A stretch of 64,000 nucleotides of DNA from NCBI RefSeq assembly GCF_015291725.1, contig NZ_CP030038.1, positions 3,771,001-3,835,000 of the forward strand, in the 5' to 3' direction. The position numbers were made by a program, and so were the translations under genes. Of this stretch, positions 44,886-59,385 are shown one piece after another (position 1 is the first letter of the stretch; each line of letters starts with the position of its first letter). The notes beneath the pieces were generated by a model that was not told the origin of the DNA, searched no databases, and saw only the letters and a list, made by a program, of their open reading frames with translations. The stretch comes from Bradyrhizobium sp. CCBAU 51765 (GTDB lineage Bacteria > Pseudomonadota > Alphaproteobacteria > Rhizobiales > Xanthobacteraceae).

Positions 44886-44907
44886 CGCCTGATGGCGCGC
44901 GTTTTTC
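44886..44907 (+). terminator. weak terminator after clpX
   Basis: GCGCC-TGAT-GGCGC followed by GCG and a T run, immediately before the lon promoter. Confidence 0.5.
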
Positions 44908-44913
44908 AATGAC

Positions 44914-44943
44914 TTGACACCCCCCGGGTCGATAGCCACCTAA
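44914..44943 (+). promoter_or_regulatory. lon promoter candidate
   Basis: A perfect TTGACA (44914-44919) is followed after 17 to 19 bases by CACCTAAT (44937-44944), a weak -10. The long GC-rich spacer CCCCCCGGG and the weak -10 leave heat-shock sigma use possible but unproven. Confidence 0.45.
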
Positions 44944-45109
44944 TGTCGGCGGCGAGCGAAAATTCTCTTCAAGATTCGCCTCAGTCCATCCGGCGAGCCG
45001 GTCCAACTCGTAGAGGACCGATCGGTTCTGCGGATCACCTCGGCACCTTGTGGCGGTTGCGCATCATCAGCGGGCTGCGTGCAAGGGGGCAAAGCAAAAG
45101 GAAAAGGCC

Positions 45110-47533
<2,424 letters not shown>

Positions 47534-47551
47534 GGTTCGGCGAAAGATGAT

Positions 47552-47578
47552 AAAACGGCGCCTTCGGGCGCCGTTTTT
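47552..47578 (+). terminator. rho-independent terminator of lon
   Basis: AAAACGGCGCC, TTCG loop, GGCGCCGTTTT and T run. Confidence 0.95.
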
Positions 47579-47602
47579 GTTTTGGGGGAAGGGGAGGAGA
47601 CG

Positions 47603-48007
47603 ATGCACATCGACGGGCAATGCCATTGCGGGCAGATCACCTTTGAAGCCGAGATCGACCCCGAGACCGTCTCGGTCTGCCATTGCCGGGACTGTCAGAC
47701 GCTGACGGGCTCGCCGTTCCGGGTCACCGCGATCTGTTCCGCGGCCGATGTCCGCCTGACCGCCGGCACGCCAAAGATCTACGGCAAGCGCGGCGACAAC
47801 GGCCGGATGCGCTTCCAGCACTTCTGCGCCGACTGCGGTTCCCCGCTGTTCACGAGCGGCGAGGGCGACCAGGCCGACGATTGGGGCATCCGCTGGGGCT
47901 CAATCCGCCAGCGCGACCAATTGCGCCCCGCCCGGCAGATCTGGTGCCAGTCGGCGGCGGTGTGGATCGACGCCGTGCCAATGCTGCCGGGAAGGCCGGG
48001 GGATTGA
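47603..48007 (+). CDS. GFA-family (CENP-V/GFA domain) zinc protein
   Basis: The 134-residue protein has the GFA zinc sites CHCGQ near residue 7, CHCRDC near 31 and CADCGSPLF. It belongs to the glutathione-dependent formaldehyde-activating enzyme/CENP-V family, whose general activity is uncertain. ATG 47603 has GGGGAGGAG upstream. Confidence 0.87.
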   Translation: MHIDGQCHCGQITFEAEIDPETVSVCHCRDCQTLTGSPFRVTAICSAADVRLTAGTPKIYGKRGDNGRMRFQHFCADCGSPLFTSGEGDQADDWGIRWGSIRQRDQLRPARQIWCQSAAVWIDAVPMLPGRPGD

Positions 48008-48050
48008 GGTCGGGCTTGCCGAGCCGTAGCAGCGGACGAAGAGGGAAGCC

Positions 48051-48127
48051 TGGTGGGCGGTCACGGATTCGAACCGCGGACCCTCTCGGTGTAAACGAGA
48101 TGCTCTAACCAGCTGAGCTAACCGCCC
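48051..48127 (-). tRNA. tRNA-Val (TAC anticodon)
   Basis: A 77-base cloverleaf on the minus strand: acceptor GGGCGGT/ACCGCCC, D-arm AGCTCAGCTGGTTAGAGC, anticodon loop TTTACAC, T-arm GGTTCGAATCC, encoded CCA. Confidence 0.96.
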
Positions 48128-48257
48128 CACGGCGCCTCTTTAGCCTTGCCACGGGTGTTGGAGCAAGGGGGCGGTGACATTGCGCCCCGACCTCAGTTGA
48201 CCGCCTGACCTGTTTCCGGCGTGGTATGACCTCGCAGCGCAGCGATGGAGGCCCCCA

Positions 48258-49118
48258 ATGCAACAGCCTAGCGGACACGAGCAAAACGCCGACCAGATCG
48301 CCTATTGGAACGGGCCGAGCGGGCAGCGCTGGGCCGACCGCCATGCGGCGCAGGAGAACCTGCTCGGCCCCATTGCCGACGTGCTGATCGACCGCGCCAG
48401 GCCGAGGCCCGGCGAGCGCGTTCTCGACGTCGGCTGCGGCGCCGGCGCGACGACTTTTGCCTTCGCGAAGGCGGTGGCGCCCGATGGCTTTGCGCTCGGC
48501 CTCGACGTGTCCGAACCGATGCTGTCGCAGGCGCGTGCGTTTGCGCCGAAGGGCCTGCCGCTCGATTTCGTGCTGGCGGATGCGACCGTCTATCCGTTCG
48601 AGCCCGCGAGCTTCGATCTGCTCGCGTCGCGCTTCGGCGTGATGTTCTTCGCCGATCCCATTGCGTCCTTCGCCAATCTCCGCCGTGCGCTGAAGCCATC
48701 CGGGCGGCTCGCCTTCGCCTGCTGGCGCGAGCCCAAGGAGAATCCCTGGATGATGGCGCCGCTGATGGCGGTCTACAAGCACGTGCCGAAAATGCCGCCG
48801 GTCGGGCCGGAGGAGCCGGGCCCGTTCGCCTTCGCCTCGGAGGAGCGCGTGATGCGCATCCTGAAAGGCGCAGGCTTCGTGGACGTGGCGATGGAGCCGC
48901 ACAATTTCGCAATGGACATTGCGATCGGCGGCGGCCTCGACGCGGCGGTCGACGGCTCGCTCCAGATCGGGCCCGCCAGCCGTGCACTCCAGGGCCATCC
49001 GCCGGAGACCTATGAGGCCGCCAAGGCGTCGATCCGCGAGATGCTGACGCCGTTCCTGAAGGGGCAGAGCGTGGCATTGCAGGGCTCGATCTGGATCGTG
49101 ACGGCGAAGGCGGGGTAG
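48258..49118 (+). CDS. class I SAM-dependent methyltransferase
   Basis: The 286-residue protein has motif I VLDVGCGAGATTFAFA, then GLDVSEPMLSQAR and FDLLASRFGVMFFADP. These place it in the Methyltransf_11/UbiE-like group. The substrate is unknown. It lies alone between tRNA-Val and the metal-efflux operon. Confidence 0.87.
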   Translation: MQQPSGHEQNADQIAYWNGPSGQRWADRHAAQENLLGPIADVLIDRARPRPGERVLDVGCGAGATTFAFAKAVAPDGFALGLDVSEPMLSQARAFAPKGLPLDFVLADATVYPFEPASFDLLASRFGVMFFADPIASFANLRRALKPSGRLAFACWREPKENPWMMAPLMAVYKHVPKMPPVGPEEPGPFAFASEERVMRILKGAGFVDVAMEPHNFAMDIAIGGGLDAAVDGSLQIGPASRALQGHPPETYEAAKASIREMLTPFLKGQSVALQGSIWIVTAKAG

Positions 49119-49231
49119 CGAATTCGCTGCTCCGTGACGTTGTGGCGTGCACTGTTGCCGCAAACTCGGCGTCGTCCCCGCGCAGCGCCGATCCGGGGCG
49201 ACAGCGGAGACTGGAGCGGCCACGCATCCCT

Positions 49232-50194
49232 CTACACCACATCATCCGGCGCCAGAGCGCAGCCGTTGTCGGGATGCGTCTCGACCTGGAGCGTGGTGTG
49301 GCCGATGCGGAAGGAGGCCTTCAAGAGCTGCGCCGTCTCCATCAGGAATGCGTCGCCGCTGCCTGCGGGCATGACGAGGTGGCAGGTCAGCGCCGTCTCG
49401 GTGGTCGAGATCGGCCAGACGTGGAGATCGTGGATTGCGGACACGCCCGGCCGCGCGAGCAGGAACGCCCTGATCGCGGCGAGGTCGGTGCCTTTGGGCG
49501 CTGCCGCCATCGACATGTCGATGGAGCCGCGCAGCAGGCTCGTCGTGCTCCAGAGGATGGTCGCGCAGATGACGAGGCTGGTGATGGGATCGAGCCAGAG
49601 CCAGCCCGTCCAGATGATCAGCGCCGCCGAGACCACGACGCCGAGCGAGACGGCGGCGTCGGCCGCCATGTGCAGATACGCGCCTTCGATGTTGATGTCG
49701 TCCTTGCGTCCGCCCGCGAACAGCAGGGCGGTGAACCCGTTGATGAGGATGCCGATGCCGGCGACCACCATCACCGTAACGCCTGCGACGGGCTCCGGCT
49801 GCTGCAGGCGCAGGATCGCTTCCCAGCCGATCGCGCCGGTTGCGACCAGCAGGAATACCGCGTTCGCAAGGGCCGCGAGAATCGTGGAGGCGCGCAGGCC
49901 GTAAGTGAAGCGGCCGCTCGGGGCGCGTCGCGCTGCGATCGAGGCGCCCCAGGCCACCACCAGGCCGAGCACGTCGGAAAGATTGTGACCGGCGTCAGCG
50001 AGCAGTGCGGTGGAATTGCCGACATAGCCGTAGATCGCCTCGGCCACGACCAGCGCGGTGTTGAGCGAAATGCCGATCGCGAACGCCTTGCCGAAGCTGG
50101 CGGGCGCATGGACATGCGCATGGCCAAGACCATGATCATGGGCGTGGCCGGCATGGTCATGGTGGTGATGACCGTGATGGTCGTGGCTTCCCAC
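49232..50194 (-). CDS. cation diffusion facilitator family transporter
   Basis: The 320-residue CDF protein has a His-rich N-terminus (HDHHGHHHHDHAGHAHDHG) and six spans. Metal-site motifs HNLSD (in LLADAGHNLSD) and HMAAD (in YLHMAADAAVS) are present, with a cytoplasmic C-terminal domain. It exports divalent metals into the periplasm for CzcCBA. The gene starts two bases after the czcA stop, the last gene of the operon. Confidence 0.92.
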   Translation of the reverse strand: MGSHDHHGHHHHDHAGHAHDHGLGHAHVHAPASFGKAFAIGISLNTALVVAEAIYGYVGNSTALLADAGHNLSDVLGLVVAWGASIAARRAPSGRFTYGLRASTILAALANAVFLLVATGAIGWEAILRLQQPEPVAGVTVMVVAGIGILINGFTALLFAGGRKDDINIEGAYLHMAADAAVSLGVVVSAALIIWTGWLWLDPITSLVICATILWSTTSLLRGSIDMSMAAAPKGTDLAAIRAFLLARPGVSAIHDLHVWPISTTETALTCHLVMPAGSGDAFLMETAQLLKASFRIGHTTLQVETHPDNGCALAPDDVV

Positions 50195-50196
50195 CT

Positions 50197-53407
<3,211 letters not shown>

Positions 53408-53415
<8 letters not shown>

Positions 53416-54382
53416 GCTCGGCCTCGCCCTTGCCCATCTCCGCCTTCACGACGAAGCTGTTCTCCGCGACGTAGTGCTCGCCGGCCGCGAGCCCGGCCTT
53501 GATCTCGACGAACCTCGGATCGGAATCCCCTGTTTCGACCGGGCGCGCCTCGATCTTGTCGCCGTCCTCGCGGACGAACACGATGGTCCTGTTCTCCAGC
53601 GTCTGGATCGCGCTGCGGCGCACGGCAACGGCGACGTTGCGGGCCGCGAGGATCAGCCGCGCCGTGACGAACAGGCCGGGACGCAGGCGCCCGTCCGGAT
53701 TTTGCAGCACCACGCGCGCCAGCGCGGTCTGGGTCTCGCTGCTGCCGATCGGCGCCATGTAGGAGATCGTGCCCTTGATCTCGCCGCGGCCGTCGTCGGG
53801 ATCGATCAGCACCTCGTCGTTGATGCGGACGCGCCTCAAGTCCTGCCGGTAGATCGACAGATCGACCCAGATGGTGGAGAGGTCGGCGACGACGAAGGCC
53901 GGCTTCTGCTCGGAGGCGTATTCGCCGAGCGAGATCTGCCGCTCGATGATGGTGCCGGCGAACGGCGCTTTCAGCTCATAGACGGTGAGACTCTGGTTGC
54001 TCTCGATCGTGGCGAGCAGATCGTCCTTGGCGACCTTGTCGCCGATGCGCTTCAGGATGGATTTGACGACGCCCGGAAAGCGCGGCGTCACCTGCACCAC
54101 GGCTTCCTGGTTGGCGCGCAGGATGCCGTTGAAGGCGAGGGTGTCGGTCAGCGTGGCGCCCGCGGCTTCGGCCAGCGTGACGCCCGCGGCCGCGAGCTTG
54201 ACGTCGGAGATCCGGATGCGGTCGGCGCCGTGCTCGTCCTGCTCGACATGGTCGTTCGGCTTCTTTTCGGAATGCTCGGCATGCTCGGAGTGTGCGAGCT
54301 TGGCCGGGGCGAGCAGGGAATAGCCGTAAGCACCGAGCGCGGCGGCAACGATGGCGACGAGAAGGGTGGAGAAGGTCCTCAT
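53408..54382 (-). CDS. czcB: heavy-metal efflux periplasmic adaptor (CzcB)
   Basis: The 324-residue membrane fusion protein has an N-terminal anchor (STLLVAIVAAALGAYGYSLL). A His/Glu-rich metal-binding stretch follows (HSEHAEHSEKKPNDHVEQDE), then lipoyl/barrel segments PGVVKSILKRIGDKVAKDDLL and PFAGTIIERQISLGEY. It bridges CzcA to CzcC. Its start overlaps the czcC stop by four bases (ATGA). Confidence 0.92.
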
Positions 54383-55653
54383 CGTGCGCTCTCCCGCGCC
54401 AGCGTGAAGGGATTGCCGACGAGGCCCTCGATGATCGCAACGCCGGCATGGAAATTCTGCAGCGCCTCCTGCTCGCGCAGCCGCGCCTGGGTGACGCTGG
54501 CCTGGGCGTCGAGCACCTCGAGCAGGGTGAAGCGGCCCTGGCCGTAACCCTGCGAGATCGCCTCGGACGCCTCGACGGCCTTGGGGATCGCGGTCTCACG
54601 CAGCACGGCGAGCTCGCGCAGCGAGCCTTGGACCGAGTCATAGGCGCGGCCGGCAATCACGATAAGCGTGTTGCGGTTGGCCTCGCGCTCGGCCCTGGTC
54701 TTGGCGAGGCTTTCCTGCGCCGAGAGGATGTTGCCCTGGTTCCGGTCGAACACGGGGATCGGCACGGAGACGGTCAGGCGCGCCGCATCGTCGCCCGTTT
54801 CGTTGAAGTGGCGCCAGCCGGCGGCGATCCGCACGTCGGGATAGGGTTTGAGCCGCGCCAGCAGCAGCTCGGCATTGCGCTGCGCGTAAACGGCGGTCCA
54901 GCGTACCAGTTGCGGATTGGCATCGATGGCGGCAACCACCGCCTGGAAGGTGGGCGGCCGTCCCGTGGTGTCGAGCCGGCCGGACACCTCGCCGAATTTC
55001 GCGGCTGGATCGCCCATCAGCACCGCAAGCTCGCGCCGGGCGCTGGCCAGCGTCGCCTTGAGGCGCTCGCGATCGGCTTTCACCAGAGCGGAGGCGACCT
55101 CGGCACGGCCGGTCTCGGCGGGCGAGGAGGCGCCGGCCTCGACGCGGCGGCGCAGCAGCGGCGTCAGGCGGTCGATGGCGGCAATCTGCTCGTCGAGGAT
55201 CTGAATGCGCCGCTGCGCGCCGAGCACGCTGAGGAAGGCGATCGCGGTCTCCGACAGCACCTCCAGCCTGACGGCCTTGCGCTGGATCGCGGCCACTTCG
55301 ACGCCGGCGACGCCTGCGGCAATCCGCGCATCGCGCTTGCCGAACAGCTCGAAGGCCTGGCTGATCTGCAGCGTGGTCTCGGCCGATCGCGTCCCGCGAT
55401 ATCTGCCGGAGCCGAAGGAATCGTCCTGTTCGTAGGACAGTTCCGGGTTGAAGAGGGCGCCTGCCTGGATGCGCTGTCCCGTGGCGATGCCGACGTCGCG
55501 CTCGGCCGCCGTCAGGCGCGGGCTTGCGGCCAGTGCGCGCGACAACGCGCTCCGCATCGTCAAAGTCTGGGCGTGAGACGGCGCAATTGCGAGTCCGGCA
55601 ATCAGACACGCCGCCGCGCACGCCAGACGCGCGGCCATTCCTCTGAAAAACAT
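54379..55653 (-). CDS. czcC: outer-membrane efflux factor (CzcC, TolC family)
   Basis: The 424-residue protein has a signal peptide (MAARLACAAACLIAGLAIA, cleavage at SHAQ). Long coiled-coil helices follow, such as RRVEAGASSPAETGRAEVASALVKADRERL and FTLLEVLDAQASVTQARLREQEALQNFH, typical of TolC channels. The ATG at 55653 is preferred over 55797. It follows the small His/Cys-rich gene by 55 bases. Confidence 0.9.
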   Translation of the reverse strand: MFFRGMAARLACAAACLIAGLAIAPSHAQTLTMRSALSRALAASPRLTAAERDVGIATGQRIQAGALFNPELSYEQDDSFGSGRYRGTRSAETTLQISQAFELFGKRDARIAAGVAGVEVAAIQRKAVRLEVLSETAIAFLSVLGAQRRIQILDEQIAAIDRLTPLLRRRVEAGASSPAETGRAEVASALVKADRERLKATLASARRELAVLMGDPAAKFGEVSGRLDTTGRPPTFQAVVAAIDANPQLVRWTAVYAQRNAELLLARLKPYPDVRIAAGWRHFNETGDDAARLTVSVPIPVFDRNQGNILSAQESLAKTRAEREANRNTLIVIAGRAYDSVQGSLRELAVLRETAIPKAVEASEAISQGYGQGRFTLLEVLDAQASVTQARLREQEALQNFHAGVAIIEGLVGNPFTLARESAR

Positions 55654-55708
55654 CAAGCCGACCTGTGAAGGATGAACCCAATGGGCGCGGGACGCCCGAC
55701 CAATCCGT

Positions 55709-56071
55709 TCAGGCCATATGTTTGGGAGGCGGCGAGTCGGTGTCGAGGACAATTCCGGCGAGCCGGGGTGCACGTTGCGGGCTCGCTGCAGAAACAAGCG
55801 CGACCGATGCGGTCGACGGTGCCGGCTGTGTCACCGTGAGCGAAAAGCAGCCATGACAGTGATGGCTTCCGATGACCTTGTGGTCGCTGTGGCCTGCGGG
55901 GCAATCAAGGGCCGCCACGATCTCCGAGCCGCCGCCGGGTGTGGTGACGTCGATGTCATGCGAGCCGTGCAGCGCGCTCGCCAGCAGATAGACGGCCGCG
56001 ATCAGCACGGACAGCAGCCCGCGCCAGTTGCGCGGGCGGCAGTATCCTGAGGGCTGGCGGTTTGCGAGCAC
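55709..56071 (-). CDS. small exported His/Cys-rich protein heading the czc operon
   Basis: The 120-residue protein has a hydrophobic span LLSVLIAAVYLLASALHGSH. A periplasmic part follows, with a His/Cys cluster (DCPAGHSDHKVIGSHHCHGCFS) and a Pro-rich tail. The cluster next to a heavy-metal efflux operon suggests periplasmic metal binding or sensing, comparable in position to CzcI/CnrY-type accessory proteins. No homology is asserted. It is the promoter-proximal gene of the operon. Confidence 0.7.
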   Translation of the reverse strand: MLANRQPSGYCRPRNWRGLLSVLIAAVYLLASALHGSHDIDVTTPGGGSEIVAALDCPAGHSDHKVIGSHHCHGCFSLTVTQPAPSTASVALVSAASPQRAPRLAGIVLDTDSPPPKHMA

Positions 56072-56185
56072 GACGTCTCTCTGGTTGCGGTCTGTGCCCG
56101 GCCTAGCATGGGCGCGGGAACAGTGTCGACCCGCAACATTGTTACGTCACTGGAACAATTGCCGCAGCGGCCCTTACGTCGCCGG
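56072..56185. other. czc operon upstream region
   Basis: A short region between the His/Cys-rich gene and a small gene on the same strand. It includes AACATTGTTACG (56136-56147). A metal-responsive operator was not recognised. Confidence 0.35.
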
Positions 56186-56506
56186 CTATTGGCGGGTCAC
56201 GACGCGCGGATGCGGGACCATGGCTTGGGGGGCCGCCTCCGGAACGTCGTCTGCCGCCATGGTCGTGACGGCGTGACAGCTCGCTTCCATCGCCCGTTCC
56301 AACCATTTGATGGCTTCGTCGATCCATTGGTCGTGGTGCTCGGGATCGGCGAGAGCCTTCTCCCGGAATGCATTCGCCTGATGCAGGCACGCGGTTCTGC
56401 GATCCACGCGGTGCTCCTGATCTGGAGGGTCCGCCCCGATCGCATCTTTGATGATCCCGGCTCCTTCGTCGTTAACATAGGACAGGCACGGGCAAGCTGG
56501 TTGCAA
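56186..56506 (-). CDS. small helical hypothetical protein
   Basis: The protein has up to 106 residues. The C-terminal two thirds is clearly coding-like and helical (RRTACLHQANAFREKALADP, then HHDQWIDEAIKWLERAMEAS). The N-terminal part is uncertain. It precedes the czc operon on the same strand. An EcfG-like promoter and a hairpin lie upstream. The function is unknown. Confidence 0.55.
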   Translation of the reverse strand: MQPACPCLSYVNDEGAGIIKDAIGADPPDQEHRVDRRTACLHQANAFREKALADPEHHDQWIDEAIKWLERAMEASCHAVTTMAADDVPEAAPQAMVPHPRVVTRQ

Positions 56507-56513
56507 CGCGAAA

Positions 56514-56540
56514 AGGCCCCAGCCCGAACGGGCTGAGGCC
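56514..56540 (-). terminator. hairpin with T-tract on the minus strand
   Basis: The stem GGCCCCAGCCCG/CGGGCTGAGGCC ends in TTTT only in the minus direction. It lies between the proposed minus promoter at 56581-56605 and the helical protein gene, so it could act as an attenuator or end a short RNA. Confidence 0.5.
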
Positions 56541-56580
56541 TCGTGTGCTCACAATCTCTATCCTTGGGACTTGAGCCGAT

Positions 56581-56605
56581 AACCATCAATTCCGCAGTTC
56601 GTTCC
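56581..56605 (-). promoter_or_regulatory. EcfG-type stress promoter candidate
   Basis: On the minus strand GGAAC (56605-56601) is followed after 17 bases by GTTA (56583-56580). This matches the general-stress sigma factor EcfG consensus GGAAC-N16-17-GTT known in Bradyrhizobium and other alphaproteobacteria. It would drive the small helical gene. Confidence 0.45.
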
Positions 56606-56679
56606 CGCCGCTCTGTCCAATTAGGAACGTTCCTCACACCTCGCGATTAGCGACCGGAAGAAACCGAGGAGGACCAACA

Positions 56680-56754
56680 ATGGACGGACTGATTTACTTG
56701 ATCGGCTTGATCGTGGTCATCATGGCGATCCTGTCGTTCTTCGGCTTGCGCTGA
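56680..56754 (+). CDS. 24-residue single-span membrane microprotein
   Basis: The short frame starts at ATG 56680 behind a strong GAGGAGG and encodes MDGLIYLIGLIVVIMAILS followed by five more residues. This is one hydrophobic helix. Ten bases separate it from the next membrane protein, so they are cotranscribed. The strong ribosome-binding site and the exact fit to a membrane span argue it is real. It may be a subunit or regulator of the following protein. Confidence 0.7.
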   Translation: MDGLIYLIGLIVVIMAILSFFGLR

Positions 56755-56764
56755 GAGCGCCGCG

Positions 56765-57655
56765 ATGACGGTCGAAACTCTTGTGCGCGAAGAGATCATG
56801 GAAGGCGGGCTGGAGGGCGAGGCTCCCCGAACCATCCAGTGGAGCTCGGTGTTCGCAGGTGCGCTTGCGGCGGGCGCAATGTCGTTCATCCTGCTGAGCT
56901 TTGGTGTTGCCATCGGCCTTGGTGTCAGTTCGGCCTCGCCGACTTGGCGCGATGCCTCCGCTGCGCTGGCGCTGCTCTCCGGACTGTATCTGATGATCCA
57001 GGCGATCGTCAGCTTCGGCTTCGGCGGCTACATCGCCGGACGAACCACGCGGCCGGCACCCGCGCTGGCGACCATCGAGGACGACGGCGAGCGGCGGGAT
57101 GGGCTACATGGGCTGACGTCCTGGGCGCTCGCCGTACTGCTCGGAGCGGCTCTGCTCGCGCTGCTCGGCGCATCGGTGGTTGACCGTTCGCCGTTGCGCA
57201 GCTCGGCCGGTAACACGTCCGCGGCCGAGCCCCTGTTGAGCTACGAGCTCGACAAGCTGTTCCGCGCCCCGCGTCGCCCGCCCAACACGGACCTTCGTGA
57301 ACCGCGCGCCGAAGCGGGACGCATCCTGATGACGTCGTCCAGCCACAGCGGCGTCACCACCGACGACAGGGCCTATCTCGTGCAGCAGGTGGCCGCGCTC
57401 ACGGGTCTTGCGGCGCCCGATTCCGAAAAACGGGTCGATGCGCTGATCGCGGAGTCCAGGACGGCCATCAACCGGGCGCGGCGCAACTCGATCATCGTCG
57501 CGTTCTCGGTCGCAGCCGCGACCCTGATCGGAGCGGTGGTGGCTTGGGCGGCGGCCGCCGCCGGTGGGCGGCATCGCGACGGCGCACCGTTGCCGAACTG
57601 GATGGCGAGTTCAAGTCGCTTCCACCGCAATCCGCGCGCGATGCCGGTGCCGTAG
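56765..57655 (+). CDS. membrane protein of the rhizobial PhnA-like group
   Basis: The 296-residue protein has four spans: SVFAGALAAGAMSFILLSFG, ALALLSGLYLMIQAIVSFGF, LAVLLGAALLALLGASV and IIVAFSVAAATLIGAVVAWA. A cytoplasmic or periplasmic domain lies between the third and fourth spans, with TSSSHSGVTTDDRAYLVQQVAALTG. Related proteins in rhizobia are annotated PhnA-like, but their function is unknown. It is paired with the microprotein just upstream, and an EcfG-type site lies nearby. Confidence 0.75.
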   Translation: MTVETLVREEIMEGGLEGEAPRTIQWSSVFAGALAAGAMSFILLSFGVAIGLGVSSASPTWRDASAALALLSGLYLMIQAIVSFGFGGYIAGRTTRPAPALATIEDDGERRDGLHGLTSWALAVLLGAALLALLGASVVDRSPLRSSAGNTSAAEPLLSYELDKLFRAPRRPPNTDLREPRAEAGRILMTSSSHSGVTTDDRAYLVQQVAALTGLAAPDSEKRVDALIAESRTAINRARRNSIIVAFSVAAATLIGAVVAWAAAAAGGRHRDGAPLPNWMASSSRFHRNPRAMPVP

Positions 57656-57664
57656 TCTCAAAGC

Positions 57665-57692
57665 AAATGGCCGGGCGTGAGCCCGGCCATTT
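57665..57692. terminator. bidirectional terminator
   Basis: AAATGGCCGGGC-GTGA-GCCCGGCCATTT lies between the convergent membrane-protein and pepT genes. Confidence 0.88.
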
Positions 57693-57716
57693 CAATATTG
57701 ACGACGGTGAGGGGCC

Positions 57717-58967
57717 CTAGGCCCGTTCCTCCCAGATCATGGCGAGGTGGACGATGGTCTGCACCGCCTTTTCCATGTCCTGCCGGCTGACCCATTCGAG
57801 CCGCGAATGAAACGCGTGCTCGCCGGCGAAGATGTTGGGGCAGGGCAGGCCCATGAAGGACAGGCGGGAGCCGTCGGTGCCGCCGCGGATAGCGGTGCGC
57901 ATCGGACGCAGGCCGGCGCGGCGGATGGCCTCGACGGCGTATTCGACAACGTGCGGGTGACGATCAATCACCTGCTTCATGTTGCGGTACTGCTCCTTGA
58001 CCTCGAACTTGTAGGTCGAGCGCGGATAGTCCTTCATCACGTCCCTGACGATGCCCTCGAGCAGGGCCTCCTTCTCCTTCAGTCCTTCCTCGGTGAAGTC
58101 GCGGACGATGAAGGAGAGCGTCGCCTGTTCCAGCGCGCCCTCGATGCTGATCGGATGCAGGAAGCCCTGCTTGCCCGAGGTCGTCTCCGGTGAGCAGCCT
58201 TCCTTCGGCAGCCGCTCGACGATGGCGGCGGCGATCTTGATCGCGTGCTCCATCTTGCCCTTGGCGTAGCCGGGATGGGCGCTGACGCCGTTGATGGTGA
58301 TGGTGGCGCCGTCAGCCGAGAAGGTCTCATCCTCGACGCAGCCGGCGCTTTCGCCATCCATGGTGTAGCCGAAATCGGCGGCCAGCTTCTTCATGTCGAC
58401 ATTGTCGACGCCGCGGCCGATCTCCTCGTCCGGCGTGAACAGGATCCTGATGGTGCCGTGTTTCACATCGGGGTTGTTGAGGAAGAAATGCGCGGCATCC
58501 ATGATCTCGGCGACACCGGCCTTGTTGTCTGCCCCCAGCAGCGTGGTGCCGTCGGTAGTGATGATGTCGTTGCCGATCTGGTTCTTCAGCGCCGGGTGCT
58601 CGGCAAGGCGGATCACCTGGCTGGTGTCGCCGGGCAGCACGATGTCGCCGCCGCGATAGTTCTTCACCATTTGCGGTTTGACGTCCTTGCCGGTGACGTC
58701 GGGCGATGTGTCCATGTGCGAGCAGAAGCAGATCACCGGCAACTTTTTGTCGGTGTTGGCCGGAATGGTGCCGTAGACATAGCCGTAATCGTCGAGATGA
58801 GCGTCCTCGACGCCCATGGCCTTCAACTCGGCGGCGAGCACGCGGCCGAGATCCTTCTGCTTCTCGGTCGAGGGGGAGCTGGGGGATTCCGGATCGGATT
58901 GGGTGTCGATGGTGACGTAGCGCAGGAAGCGCTCGGTCACGGTGTGCGAAAAGGTGAGGGAGGACAT
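57717..58967 (-). CDS. pepT: peptidase T (tripeptidase)
   Basis: The 416-residue M20B peptidase has zinc ligands in CFCSHMDTSPD, the catalytic Glu in TPDEEIGRG, and NGVSAHPGYAKGKM and GGTDGSRLSFMGLPCPN. It removes N-terminal residues from tripeptides in the cytosol. The ATG start at 58967 leads into the conserved FLRYVTIDTQSDP. Confidence 0.95.
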   Translation of the reverse strand: MSSLTFSHTVTERFLRYVTIDTQSDPESPSSPSTEKQKDLGRVLAAELKAMGVEDAHLDDYGYVYGTIPANTDKKLPVICFCSHMDTSPDVTGKDVKPQMVKNYRGGDIVLPGDTSQVIRLAEHPALKNQIGNDIITTDGTTLLGADNKAGVAEIMDAAHFFLNNPDVKHGTIRILFTPDEEIGRGVDNVDMKKLAADFGYTMDGESAGCVEDETFSADGATITINGVSAHPGYAKGKMEHAIKIAAAIVERLPKEGCSPETTSGKQGFLHPISIEGALEQATLSFIVRDFTEEGLKEKEALLEGIVRDVMKDYPRSTYKFEVKEQYRNMKQVIDRHPHVVEYAVEAIRRAGLRPMRTAIRGGTDGSRLSFMGLPCPNIFAGEHAFHSRLEWVSRQDMEKAVQTIVHLAMIWEERA

Positions 58968-59070
58968 TTCTGGTCGAACCGCCGAACGTGAGGGAAGCAG
59001 GCGGTATATCAGAAAAGCCGGCCACGATGCGGCCGAACGAGCTCCGATCAGGCCTAATGAATCGTAAGCG

Positions 59071-59385
59071 CTAGATCGCCTCTTTCAGTTCCTTCACCGG
59101 GCGGAACGCGACCTTCCGGCTGGCCTTGATGTGGATCGCTTGGCCGGTGCCGGGATTGCGGCCGGTGCGGGCGGCGCGCTTGCGGACCTGGAGGATGCCA
59201 AGGCCCACGATACGGACACGGTCGCCCTTCTTGAGGTGCTTGGTGATCAGGTCGACCATATCGGTCAGGACGGCTTCGGCGTGCTTTTTCGAGAGGTCCT
59301 GGCGCTCCGCGATGTCGGCGGCGAGGTGCTTGAGCGTGATGGTCGCGGGAGCGGCTGCCTTCTTCGCCGAATCCTTCTTAGCCAT
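59071..59385 (-). CDS. HU-family DNA-binding protein
   Basis: The 104-residue protein has a Lys/Ala-rich N-terminal extension (AKKDSAKKAAAPA) and an HU/IHF body. That body contains LKKGDRVRIVGLGILQVRKRAARTGRNPGTGQAI and the family ending KVAFRPVKELKEA. The N-terminal extension distinguishes it from standard 90-residue HU. ATG 59385 is preferred over 59406. It is a nucleoid protein that bends DNA. Confidence 0.92.
   Translation of the reverse strand: MAKKDSAKKAAAPATITLKHLAADIAERQDLSKKHAEAVLTDMVDLITKHLKKGDRVRIVGLGILQVRKRAARTGRNPGTGQAIHIKASRKVAFRPVKELKEAI

Noticed and set aside
44914..44945. RpoH heat-shock promoter for lon
   Set aside because: CTTG is present but no CYTATNT-like -10 lies 17 to 18 bases later. 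Recorded only as a sigma70-like candidate.
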